Below are positions 7,426 through 12,356 of a stretch of DNA of 21,866 bases, piece after piece. Location: positions 1 through 21,866 of the IMG/VR virus record IMGVR_UViG_3300042876_000160, one strand, 5' to 3'. The notes under the pieces are model-generated. The model saw only the letters and a list, made by a program, of their open reading frames with translations. It searched no databases and was not told the DNA's origin. A program made the position numbers and the translations under genes. The DNA is from a virus. Numbering within the stretch: position 1 is the stretch's first letter; each line of letters begins with the position of its first letter.

Positions 7426-7503
7426 ATTTTTTTTAGGTTCGTTCTGTCATTATTTTAATATATGACTTCACAGACTACCTAAACTGGGAATTTTTTTTAG
7501 GTT
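7426..7503. repeat. Pair of 14-base T-tract direct repeats
   Basis: The 14-mer ATTTTTTTTAGGTT occurs at 7426-7439 and again at 7490-7503, 64 bases apart. The second copy is also the right arm of an inverted repeat, ACCTAAA (7477-7483) with TTTAGGT (7496-7502). Between them lies GTCAT/ATGAC, a small inverted repeat. Such T-tracts suggest bent DNA or repeated binding sites; the function is not known. Confidence 0.5.
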
Positions 7504-7644
7504 AAATTCTCTTCCTCCCTCCTAATTTAAACCCACTTGTACCCTTCTTATTCCTCTTCCCTCGTGTGTGCGTAGCCTGTGTGGGGATGTGTGTGGGGGG
7601 GTGACTTTCCCTTTCCCTGTGTATACTTGACCGACCGGCCAACC

Positions 7645-7679
7645 TGTGTGTAACCCATTGTAGTGTGGATAACCCATTG
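7645..7679. repeat. Two DnaA-box-like 16-bp iterons, candidate replication origin
   Basis: The units TGTGTGTAACCCATTG (7645-7660) and TGTGGATAACCCATTG (7664-7679) are direct repeats with two mismatches and a 19-base period. The second contains TGTGGATAA, the exact complement of the bacterial DnaA box TTATCCACA. The first differs from it at two positions. GT- and G-rich DNA lies to the left, and a strong hairpin followed by AT-rich DNA (7760-7850) to the right, an arrangement common in origins. Gene direction diverges at this region. Whether replication starts here is inference. Confidence 0.45.
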
Positions 7680-7715
7680 ATTTCGTGTAAGCTCTAAAAT
7701 TCGATTTAATGCGTT

Positions 7716-7757
7716 GTCCCGATCAGGGGATACCTAGCCTATCCCTTGAATCGGGGT
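7716..7757. other. Long imperfect hairpin
   Basis: CAGGGGATA (7724-7732) pairs with TATCCCTTG (7740-7748) around a 7-base loop CCTAGCC. After one bulged A the stem continues with CCCGAT (7718-7723) against ATCGGG (7750-7755) and two wobble pairs, about 17 bp in all. No T-tract follows on either strand, so it is not a standard terminator. It could be a single-strand initiation structure, an operator or a leader element. Confidence 0.6.
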
Positions 7758-7825
7758 CGATTAGATCTAATATCTATATAAATATCCGATTGAGCGTAAA
7801 AAAATAATTCAAATAAAGCTAAAGT

Positions 7826-7853
7826 TTTCCAAAAAACAGCCGATAAATATAAT
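7826..7853 (+). promoter_or_regulatory. Early rightward promoter
   Basis: TTTCCA (7826-7831), a 16-base spacer and a perfect TATAAT (7848-7853) precede the first rightward gene. The start of transcription should fall near 7860, about 37 bases before the ATG. The spacer contains AGCCGATAA, which recurs at 8483-8491 in front of a second gene group. Confidence 0.6.
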
Positions 7854-7879
7854 ATAAGCTGTAACCGTTCCAGCTTATA
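7853..7879. promoter_or_regulatory. Operator-like 27-bp near-palindrome over the early promoter start
   Basis: TATAAGCTG (7853-7861) and CAGCTTATA (7871-7879) are perfect 9-bp inverted halves. The centre AAC-C-GTT extends the symmetry, leaving one mismatched position per half. It begins at the last base of the -10 box and covers the predicted transcription start, exactly where a repressor would block initiation. As RNA it would instead form a 5' hairpin. Repressor identity is unknown; the winged-helix protein at 6703-6969 is one candidate. Confidence 0.55.
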
Positions 7880-7896
7880 AAAATAAAGGATCAAAT

Positions 7897-8100
7897 ATGA
7901 ATAAGCAAATAACAATTTTAGTCGACACTTTACGGGTTGAAGGGTACGAAATTAAGTCAATCTATAATCTTGATGCTTTTGTTCATTTAACCTTATCTCA
8001 CGGTAACACTGTGCTTACAATTAAGGAGCCCAGTCTAGACGTGTTAGCGCAGATTAATGAATTAAGGCCTCAATATAACTTAATCTATCGAGTAGCCTAA
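7897..8100 (+). CDS. Small early protein, unrecognised
   Basis: A 67-residue protein, first gene of the rightward arm. It looks like a compact alpha/beta fold: strands at ITILVDTL, YEIKSIYN and VHLTLSHGNTVLTIK, then a helix at SLDVLAQINELR. No motif is recognised and there is no membrane segment. ATG 7897 has an AAAGGA ribosome site 7 bases upstream. It sits directly behind the early promoter and operator-like palindrome, so it is probably among the first products of infection; a host-takeover or regulatory role would fit but is only inference. Confidence 0.7.
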   Translation: MNKQITILVDTLRVEGYEIKSIYNLDAFVHLTLSHGNTVLTIKEPSLDVLAQINELRPQYNLIYRVA

Positions 8101-8138
8101 CGTTTAATTAACTTTAACCTTAACAGTGGAGTAAACTT

Positions 8139-8351
8139 ATGTACTATCTTAACCGCCTTAACCGTATAACGCTAGCAGTAGACGAGTCCGTCCTAGTCCA
8201 TCTATTCAAGCATCAATTGACAGCTCAATTGTATGCAGCGGAATTTTACCCTATTCAAGGATCTAATGTGTGGGAGAATAGATTAACAGGGGAATTGATT
8301 AGTATTATTAAGTGTGTTGACAATCCAAATACTTTAAACAATCAATACTAG
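8139..8351 (+). CDS. Small early protein, unrecognised
   Basis: A 70-residue protein starting MYYLNRLNRI, with a probable helix over VDESVLVHLFKHQLTAQLYA and short strands after it (FYPIQGSNVWENRLTGELIS). No family is recognised. ATG 8139 follows a strong GTGGAG site 7 bases upstream, which fixes the start. It ends with one of the few TAG stops in the window; a second TAG follows shortly, so this is a genuine stop. It lies 38 bases after the preceding early gene and is probably co-transcribed with it. Confidence 0.65.
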   Translation: MYYLNRLNRITLAVDESVLVHLFKHQLTAQLYAAEFYPIQGSNVWENRLTGELISIIKCVDNPNTLNNQY

Positions 8352-8474
8352 GTGAGTTAGTGTCTATTATTAAAGCTATTAACGGGGATATAAAATAAAA
8401 TTAAAAGCTTGTATTCAAGCGTACCGGTTTTGCAAAGAATATTTTAATTTAATGTAAGTTTTGCTTAAGTATTT

Positions 8475-8503
8475 TTAAAATTAGCCGATAAGCAATGTAT
8501 ATT
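8475..8503 (+). promoter_or_regulatory. Possible second early promoter
   Basis: TTAAAA (8475-8480), a 17-base spacer and TATATT (8498-8503) lie in the 222-base gap before the gene at 8574. The spacer contains AGCCGATAA (8483-8491), identical to a 9-mer in the early promoter spacer at 7838-7846. The DNA is AT-rich, so chance matches are likely; the shared 9-mer is the better argument. Confidence 0.35.
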
Positions 8504-8573
8504 TAATGATTCATTGAGTATAGTAGATGAGATCCAGTGCAATAACGTATTTATAAATCATAAGGGGGCACAA

Positions 8574-9002
8574 ATGTATAATAAACAGTCAATTAGTCAA
8601 TCACTGCCTGAATTCGTTATCCTATCAGCAGAGCGCGGTTCCAACAACCCTATGCAGAATAGCGTGTTTACAGATGAATTGGAATCAATCCTTAAGTCTA
8701 ATGGGTACGCTTATAAAAAGGTTGAGGGGCGCTATAAAAATCAAAAAGAGGAATCTTTTGTGGTGATTTTAAATAGATCGGACAGTCTAACACAATTAAT
8801 TCGATTAGCGAGCAAATTTGACCAAGAATCAATTCTTCTCGTGAATAGCGATAGGAAGGCAGAATTAATCTATACAGCGGATCCATTGGATGGGTATGTT
8901 CTAGGTGGGACATTTCGCCTTGTAGATGGTGATTTAATTCAGCGTACTGACCTATCTTATACTTACGACCCGAATAGCGGGTATTATTATTCGGTATATT
9001 AA
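8574..9002 (+). CDS. Early protein of 142 residues, possibly DUF3293-like
   Basis: The start is ATG 8574, because a GGGGG ribosome site lies 5 bases upstream; the longer frame from a TTG at 8514 has none. The segment FVILSAERGSNNPMQNSVFT, then EGRYKNQKEESFVVIL and SILLVNSDRKAELIY, has the strand-helix-strand layout of phage and bacterial proteins related to DUF3293, including the GRY...EESF motif. That family has no settled function. The C-terminus is Tyr-rich (TYDPNSGYYYSVY). The assignment is by recall of the motif only. The gene opens a new small early group after a possible promoter at 8475. Confidence 0.6.
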   Translation: MYNKQSISQSLPEFVILSAERGSNNPMQNSVFTDELESILKSNGYAYKKVEGRYKNQKEESFVVILNRSDSLTQLIRLASKFDQESILLVNSDRKAELIYTADPLDGYVLGGTFRLVDGDLIQRTDLSYTYDPNSGYYYSVY

Positions 9003-9034
9003 TATATTCAATAACCTATAAAGGAGTTACTTTT

Positions 9035-9268
9035 ATGCAGACAATAAATACGTATAAAGACTTATGTGACAAATTAAAAAAAGGATCGTTTGAAGTCCGA
9101 ATTCATTTAGGTAACGGTATACACGTATATAAAAATATCTACAGTAAAAAAGAGGTGTACGATCTATCTCAAGAATGTACAATCAAATTTAAATCAACTA
9201 AACAATTTAAAGCCTATTGGGATAAGTATCTGAATAAAAATACAGTTGAATTTCTATATTTTAATTAA
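9035..9268 (+). CDS. Small AT-rich early protein, unrecognised
   Basis: A 77-residue basic protein with many Lys and Tyr. The pattern is helix (TYKDLCDKLKKG), strands (FEVRIHLGNGIHVYKNI), helix (KQFKAYWDKYL). No motif known to me. AAGGAG lies 8 bases before ATG 9035, so translation should be efficient. It begins a run of distinctly AT-rich genes with many ATA, AAT and AAA codons, unlike the head genes, which may mark a later acquisition. Confidence 0.62.
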   Translation: MQTINTYKDLCDKLKKGSFEVRIHLGNGIHVYKNIYSKKEVYDLSQECTIKFKSTKQFKAYWDKYLNKNTVEFLYFN

Positions 9269-9292
9269 TTAACAACAATAGGAGTATTATAT

Positions 9293-9541
9293 ATGAATTT
9301 ATATAAAATATGCACTTTAGATGTTTGGGGAAATGAAGTAGATGGGTACGACATTAATGATTATTTTACATATAAAACTAATTTTAATATAGAAGAATTA
9401 GATAATTTTAATGAGTTTTGTGAAGAACATTTAATTGGTGATCCTAATCAATATGAATTAAATGACTATGCTAATGGTTTTATGGAAATTGTACACAAAG
9501 AAACAGGAAAACCAATATTACATTTTTATGAGGAACAATAA
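9293..9541 (+). CDS. Small acidic early protein, unrecognised
   Basis: An 82-residue strongly acidic protein (many Asp and Glu, few Arg), rich in Asn, Tyr and Phe, for example in the stretch from NIEELDNFNEF to GDPNQYELNDY. Such acidic, small early phage proteins often act as DNA mimics or inhibitors of host proteins, but nothing here proves that. AGGAG lies 9 bases before ATG 9293. The stop is followed after one base by the next ATG at 9543, so the two are probably translated together. Very AT-rich codon use. Confidence 0.62.
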   Translation: MNLYKICTLDVWGNEVDGYDINDYFTYKTNFNIEELDNFNEFCEEHLIGDPNQYELNDYANGFMEIVHKETGKPILHFYEEQ

Positions 9542-9542
9542 C

Positions 9543-9872
9543 ATGCAATTCTCTTTAGATTTAAGTCCTGTGCATCGACAGGAAAATGTGTATGATGCAG
9601 AAATGATTTATACTAATAGCGAAGAATATTCCCGCGACGAATATGCCGCTATGGAAAAGGAGATACAAAGAACAATATACGGAAAAGGCTTTGAGATATA
9701 CGCATGGAATGATTCTAGCGGTTATAACTATTGGAATAATATAATGCGGGAATCTAATTACATACAATTAACAGTAGAAATACTAGACCAGACAATTTTA
9801 GATATGGAAGAATTAAATCAGAAATTAAACAACAGATGGAATGAATTAAATAATAAATATGGGAGAAATTAA
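9543..9872 (+). CDS. Small early protein with helical C-terminus, unrecognised
   Basis: 109 residues from ATG 9543, which has GAGGAA 7 bases upstream; a longer reading from 9462 would lie inside the preceding gene and has no such site. The first two thirds are acidic and Tyr-rich (EYSRDEYAAMEKEIQRTIYG). The last 30 residues form an amphipathic helix, probably a short coiled coil (LDMEELNQKLNNRWNELNNK). No family recognised. It abuts the small membrane protein at 9873 with no gap. Confidence 0.6.
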   Translation: MQFSLDLSPVHRQENVYDAEMIYTNSEEYSRDEYAAMEKEIQRTIYGKGFEIYAWNDSSGYNYWNNIMRESNYIQLTVEILDQTILDMEELNQKLNNRWNELNNKYGRN

Positions 9873-10007
9873 ATGCAATTAACTAACGATCAAGTCTTAA
9901 CAATTGTAGGCTCGGGGATGGACTTTATTCTAGCCTCACTAGGTATGGTTAGTATCCTACTAGTCGTCGGCGTTGTTCTAGTAGCTATGGAGATGATTCG
10001 AGATTAA
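9873..10007 (+). CDS. 44-residue single-span membrane protein
   Basis: ATG 9873 follows immediately after the stop of the preceding gene, with GGGAGA 6 bases upstream. The peptide begins MQLTNDQVLTIVGSGMDF and continues with about 22 hydrophobic residues (ILASLGMVSILLVVGVVLVA), ending MEMIRD. One transmembrane helix with short charged tails. It could be an inner-membrane toxin, superinfection exclusion factor or lysis regulator; no homologue is recognised. Its GC content is visibly higher than that of its AT-rich neighbours. Confidence 0.6.
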   Translation: MQLTNDQVLTIVGSGMDFILASLGMVSILLVVGVVLVAMEMIRD

Positions 10008-10034
10008 TTAATATAACTTATAAGGGGAATTTAT

Positions 10035-10259
10035 ATGAACAAATATTTACCTAATCATGAATTGTATGAAATGTATGATGAAATGTTAGATTCTGTGTAT
10101 GATCCTGTTAAAATTGGGGCTTATGAATATGAAGTGTCTACTGCTTTAAGAAAAGTAGATCCAATTGCTTACGAATTGGGATTTGATGAATGGTTAGATT
10201 CACAGATACAAGATGAAGTGTTTATTGAAGACTCGAATGGTTCCGTATATTTAAAATAA
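10035..10259 (+). CDS. Small acidic early protein, unrecognised
   Basis: A 74-residue highly acidic protein with almost no Lys or Arg: helix at NHELYEMYDEMLDSV, second helix around EVSTALRKVDPIAYELG, and acidic C-terminus (DSQIQDEVFIEDSNG). AAGGGG lies 8 bases before ATG 10035. No family recognised. The charge pattern again suggests a protein-binding early inhibitor, which is inference. It is followed 12 bases later by a basic protein. Confidence 0.62.
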   Translation: MNKYLPNHELYEMYDEMLDSVYDPVKIGAYEYEVSTALRKVDPIAYELGFDEWLDSQIQDEVFIEDSNGSVYLK

Positions 10260-10271
10260 AGGAGATTTAAT

Positions 10272-10466
10272 ATGCTTGTATTTGATTTTATATCTTATGC
10301 AGTCAGAACTTACGGGAATGATTGGAGAAAACGACCGGACAGAGGATTGACAGGAAATACTAGTCTTAATAAAAGAAAAGTAGATAAGTATGGCAGATCC
10401 ATGCAGTCAGTAAAGGATTCATACGAAAAGAATAAACAAATTATTAATAAGGATCTTAAAAAATGA
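10272..10466 (+). CDS. Small basic early protein, unrecognised
   Basis: A 64-residue strongly basic protein. A short hydrophobic N-terminus (MLVFDFISYAVRTYG) is followed by a Lys/Arg-rich, probably extended or helical region (RKRPDRGLTGN, KRKVDKYGRS, KDSYEKNKQIINKDLKK). AAGGAG is 8 bases before ATG 10272. It could bind nucleic acid by charge, but no DNA-binding fold is clear. The stop overlaps the next ATG (ATGA), so the next gene is translationally coupled. Confidence 0.6.
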   Translation: MLVFDFISYAVRTYGNDWRKRPDRGLTGNTSLNKRKVDKYGRSMQSVKDSYEKNKQIINKDLKK

Positions 10467-10651
10467 ATGAAAACAATGTAATCAGTATGATTAAACGGGA
10501 AGCGCGCGTCTCTTATGAATTATCTTTGCAGAATCAGGCTAAGATAAAACGTATTCAAGAATCGCTTGAAAAGATAAATGATTTGATGATGCAGCTTAAA
10601 TCGGGAGCTTTTGTAAAGCCTAAAGATATTGATTCCCAAGTAGAACTTTAA
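10463..10651 (+). CDS. Small coiled-coil early protein
   Basis: A 62-residue protein that is almost all helix. Residues ~8-48 show heptad spacing of hydrophobic residues (IKREARVSYELSLQNQAKIK, then IQESLEKINDLMMQL), so it probably forms a dimer or higher oligomer. Overlaps the preceding gene by 4 bases, with AAGGATC as ribosome site. No family recognised. It is followed by a 14-bp palindrome and then a small membrane protein. Confidence 0.6.
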   Translation: MNENNVISMIKREARVSYELSLQNQAKIKRIQESLEKINDLMMQLKSGAFVKPKDIDSQVEL

Positions 10652-10654
10652 TTC

Positions 10655-10668
10655 GTTTGTATACAAAC
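10655..10668. repeat. 14-bp perfect palindrome between early genes
   Basis: GTTTGTATACAAAC is a perfect 14-bp palindrome in the 36-base gap before the small membrane protein at 10688, right next to that gene's AAGGAG ribosome site. It may be a protein-binding site or a small RNA hairpin; it has no T-tract for termination. Confidence 0.45.
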
Positions 10669-10687
10669 AAAAAGGAGTATTATTTTT

Positions 10688-10840
10688 ATGATTAAGTATT
10701 TGATCTATCCGCTATTCGCTATCTGTGTGGGTATTATTTTAGTACCTATTCTTATGTTCCTATCTGCTTTCGGGGATATCTTTTTTCGCGTTGACCTAGA
10801 AAAGTTGTATGAAGCTAACGAATTACTTAAGGATAAATAA
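10688..10840 (+). CDS. 50-residue single-span membrane protein
   Basis: ATG 10688 has AAGGAG about 10 bases upstream. The peptide begins MIKYLIYPLFAICVGIILVP and continues with further hydrophobic residues to about position 28, then a charged helical tail (DLEKLYEANELLKDK). A single N-terminal transmembrane helix with a cytoplasmic or periplasmic tail is clear; topology is not. It lies 2 bases before another small membrane protein, and the pair may act together, for example as a lysis or exclusion pair. No family recognised. Confidence 0.6.
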   Translation: MIKYLIYPLFAICVGIILVPILMFLSAFGDIFFRVDLEKLYEANELLKDK

Positions 10841-10842
10841 AT

Positions 10843-11007
10843 ATGAGTGATAAAAGATTTTTAGGGACATTGCTACTTATTATCCTGAGCTTGATCTTTC
10901 TAGCAGCGCTAAAGCATCAAGCTTTAATGATCAAAGCTTTAGATCCGGAGGATACAACCTGTCCCACTAAACTAGATGAATGGCCAGTTAGACCTGCAAC
11001 ATGTTAA
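10843..11007 (+). CDS. 54-residue membrane-anchored protein with two cysteines
   Basis: ATG 10843 follows the preceding small membrane gene by 2 bases. N-terminus MSDKRFLGT is basic, followed by a transmembrane helix (LLLIILSLIFLAAL), then a polar C-terminal domain with Cys40 and Cys54 (DPEDTTCPTK, VRPATC). Positive-inside logic places the C-terminal part in the periplasm, where the two Cys could form a disulfide. It is shaped like a very small inner-membrane spanin or an export-type toxin, but no partner is recognised. Ribosome site AAGGATAA is moderate. Confidence 0.55.
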   Translation: MSDKRFLGTLLLIILSLIFLAALKHQALMIKALDPEDTTCPTKLDEWPVRPATC

Positions 11008-11032
11008 CAATATGAAATATAAGGGAAGTAAT

Positions 11033-11590
11033 ATGCTAAAATATAAATTAACAAATAATAAAAATGCGCAAGGTTTTTATCAGATTCAAGCTTTACGGGA
11101 TATTCCTAAGTTTTACGTAAAAGCTGGAGATAGGGGGGGATTTATTGAACAGGAAAGCAATCTAAGCCATAATGGCGATGCTTGGGTTTTTGATAATGCT
11201 GTGGTTTATGGGGAGGCTTGGGTTTATGGGGATGCTAAGGTTTTTGATAATGCTGTGGTTTATGGTGATGCTAGGGTTTGTGGTAATGCTGGGATTTATG
11301 GGGAGGCTTGGGTTTATGATAATGCTGTGGTTTATGGGGATGCTAGGGTTTATGGGGATGCTAAGGTTTGTGGGGATGCTGTAATTGATTCTAGTTCTGA
11401 TATTATTTATATTCAAATGAAACCTTACAATATTACATTCACGCCACAGAACATTATTATAGGTTGTCAAAATAAAACATATAAAGAATGGATGAAAGTT
11501 AAGCATAAAGATACTGAATTAGATTTAAAAACATTTAATAAATACAAGAAAATTCTTCAATTCTTTAACTTAGAAGGAAAAACAAAATGA
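11033..11590 (+). CDS. Left-handed beta-helix (hexapeptide-repeat) phage protein
   Basis: 185 residues from ATG 11033, chosen because AGGGAAG lies close upstream. The N-terminus (LTNNKNAQGFYQIQALRDI, then KAGDRGGFIEQESNLSHNGD) is the typical head of a phage family that leads into repeats of the form G-[DNE]-A-x-V-[YF]. Twelve such hexapeptides run from residue 48 to 119 and predict a left-handed beta-helix of about four turns, as in hexapeptide transferases. The C-terminal ~65 residues are mixed and basic. No catalytic His of an acetyltransferase is evident, so an enzymatic role is doubtful. The family is widespread in phages with unknown function. Its stop overlaps the next start. Confidence 0.75.
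   Translation: MLKYKLTNNKNAQGFYQIQALRDIPKFYVKAGDRGGFIEQESNLSHNGDAWVFDNAVVYGEAWVYGDAKVFDNAVVYGDARVCGNAGIYGEAWVYDNAVVYGDARVYGDAKVCGDAVIDSSSDIIYIQMKPYNITFTPQNIIIGCQNKTYKEWMKVKHKDTELDLKTFNKYKKILQFFNLEGKTK
11174..11389 (+). repeat. Twelve tandem 18-bp units encoding hexapeptides
   Basis: The coding DNA repeats with an 18-base period, with units such as GTTTATGGGGATGCTAGG and GATAATGCTGTGGTTTAT. Several units are nearly identical at the DNA level, including at third positions (for example the DNAVVYG unit occurs three times). This indicates recent duplication and makes the array prone to gain or loss of units. Confidence 0.8.
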
Positions 11591-11784
11591 AACAGATTAA
11601 TCAGGGTCAATTAACACAAGCATTCAAATTTTATGAACAACTTACGGAGAAGTCTAGGTATAACCGTTGGCTTCAGAGTGTAATAGAAGAAGGCTATATC
11701 GTGAAGGATACGGAAGGGAATCTTTATTATAATAAAGTAGCAGCGGATATGATGGCCTCAGCTTTACATTTAAAAGGGAATTAG
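11587..11784 (+). CDS. Small early protein, unrecognised
   Basis: A 65-residue protein, mostly helical: GQLTQAFKFYEQLTEKSRYN, RWLQSVIEEGYI, a beta turn at KDTEGNLYY, and a final helix. It overlaps the beta-helix gene by 4 bases (ATGA) and has AAGGAAA upstream. No family recognised; fold might be a small helical DNA- or protein-binding unit. Ends with TAG. It is the last gene of the early block before the lysis cassette. Confidence 0.62.
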   Translation: MKQINQGQLTQAFKFYEQLTEKSRYNRWLQSVIEEGYIVKDTEGNLYYNKVAADMMASALHLKGN

Positions 11785-11798
11785 TATTTAAATATAAT
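11770..11798 (+). promoter_or_regulatory. Probable promoter of the lysis cassette
   Basis: TTAAAA (11770-11775), a 17-base spacer and a perfect TATAAT (11793-11798) lie just before the amidase gene, with a predicted start near 11805 and an AAAGGAAA ribosome site following. The -35 overlaps the end of the previous gene. Confidence 0.45.
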
Positions 11799-11820
11799 AT
11801 GATATAAAGGAAAATACAAA

Positions 11821-12354
11821 ATGCAACAACGCAAAAGAACTAATCAAATTATTATTCATTGCTCTGATTCCCCCGATTCTAGGGGGGACATTGGGGTTAA
11901 AGAAATACGGGACTGGCATCTTAAAAGAGGATGGTCAGACATTGGCTATCACTTTGTTGTTAAAAGAGATGGGACAGTAGAGGAGGGAAGAGGCGAGCAT
12001 TTCGTAGGAGCACATACGGAAAAGTGGAACGGTAAGTCTATAGGCATATGTTGGGTTGGAAGGAAGGAACCTACTCCCATTCAACTAGCTAAGTTACTTA
12101 GGAAGGTAAAGGACTTATTAAAAAAGTACGGGCTTAATGAAAGCCAAGTCCTTGGACATAAGGAACTTAACCCGAATAAGACATGCCCTAATCTAGATAT
12201 GGAAAAGTTCCGAGCTTTATTAAAAATGCAAAGTGTATCAAACGATACCTTGACAAATGCAGCGACAAGTCCTATCGTACCTAAAGATTTATTCTCCGAT
12301 TCTCATTTGGATTTACCAGATGATCTATTCGGACCACAAGAAAAGGATGTGTAA
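11821..12354 (+). CDS. N-acetylmuramoyl-L-alanine amidase (T7-lysozyme-like endolysin)
   Basis: A 177-residue zinc amidase of the Amidase_2/PGRP family that cuts the bond between N-acetylmuramic acid and the peptide of peptidoglycan. Zinc ligands are His13 (IIIHCSDSPD), His113 (GHKELNP) and Cys122 (NKTCP). The catalytic Tyr43 (IGYHF) and Lys120 match T7 lysozyme Tyr46 and Lys128. There is no signal peptide, so release needs a holin. T7 lysozyme also inhibits RNA polymerase, which cannot be judged here. Beyond residue ~135 is a non-family Ser/Asp-rich tail with a repeated DLF motif (PKDLFSDSHLDLPDDLFGP). It starts the lysis cassette. Confidence 0.9.
   Translation: MQQRKRTNQIIIHCSDSPDSRGDIGVKEIRDWHLKRGWSDIGYHFVVKRDGTVEEGRGEHFVGAHTEKWNGKSIGICWVGRKEPTPIQLAKLLRKVKDLLKKYGLNESQVLGHKELNPNKTCPNLDMEKFRALLKMQSVSNDTLTNAATSPIVPKDLFSDSHLDLPDDLFGPQEKDV
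12250..12278 (+). promoter_or_regulatory. Possible promoter inside the amidase gene
   Basis: A perfect TTGACA (12250-12255), a 17-base spacer and TATCGT (12273-12278) lie in the tail-coding part of the amidase gene, about 80 bases before the ClpP-like gene. It could supply extra transcription of the exported protease, transglycosylase and holin genes. The -10 is weak. Confidence 0.35.
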
Positions 12355-12356
12355 GT

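Larger units (their letters stand above)
7006..7896. other. Gene-free divergent control region
   Basis: No convincing coding frame exists on either strand over these 890 bases. From left to right it holds a rightward promoter (7047-7075), a structured stretch ending in a terminator (7083-7351), paired T-tract repeats (7426-7503), a pyrimidine-rich then GT/G-rich tract (about 7508-7610), two DnaA-box-like iterons (7645-7679), a 16-bp hairpin (7716-7757), a 12-bp palindrome ATTAGATCTAAT (7760-7771), AT-rich DNA, and the early promoter with operator-like palindrome. A weaker promoter-like pair, TTGAAT (7746-7751) and TAATAT (7768-7773), also lies here. All flanking genes point outward, so this is the transcriptional and perhaps replicative hub of the segment. 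Confidence 0.8.

Noticed and set aside
10339-10367. Promoter TTGACA-17-TAAAAG inside the gene at 10272
   Set aside because: The -10 box is poor and the site lies in coding sequence within a co-directional operon.
11174-11389. Possible CRISPR-like array
   Set aside because: The repeats are contiguous 18-bp coding units with no spacers.
11162-11506. Minus-strand frame with repeated NPSIPINHSI-like units
   Set aside because: It is the reverse reading of the 18-bp repeat array in the beta-helix gene, which has family-typical sequence and a ribosome site on the plus strand.
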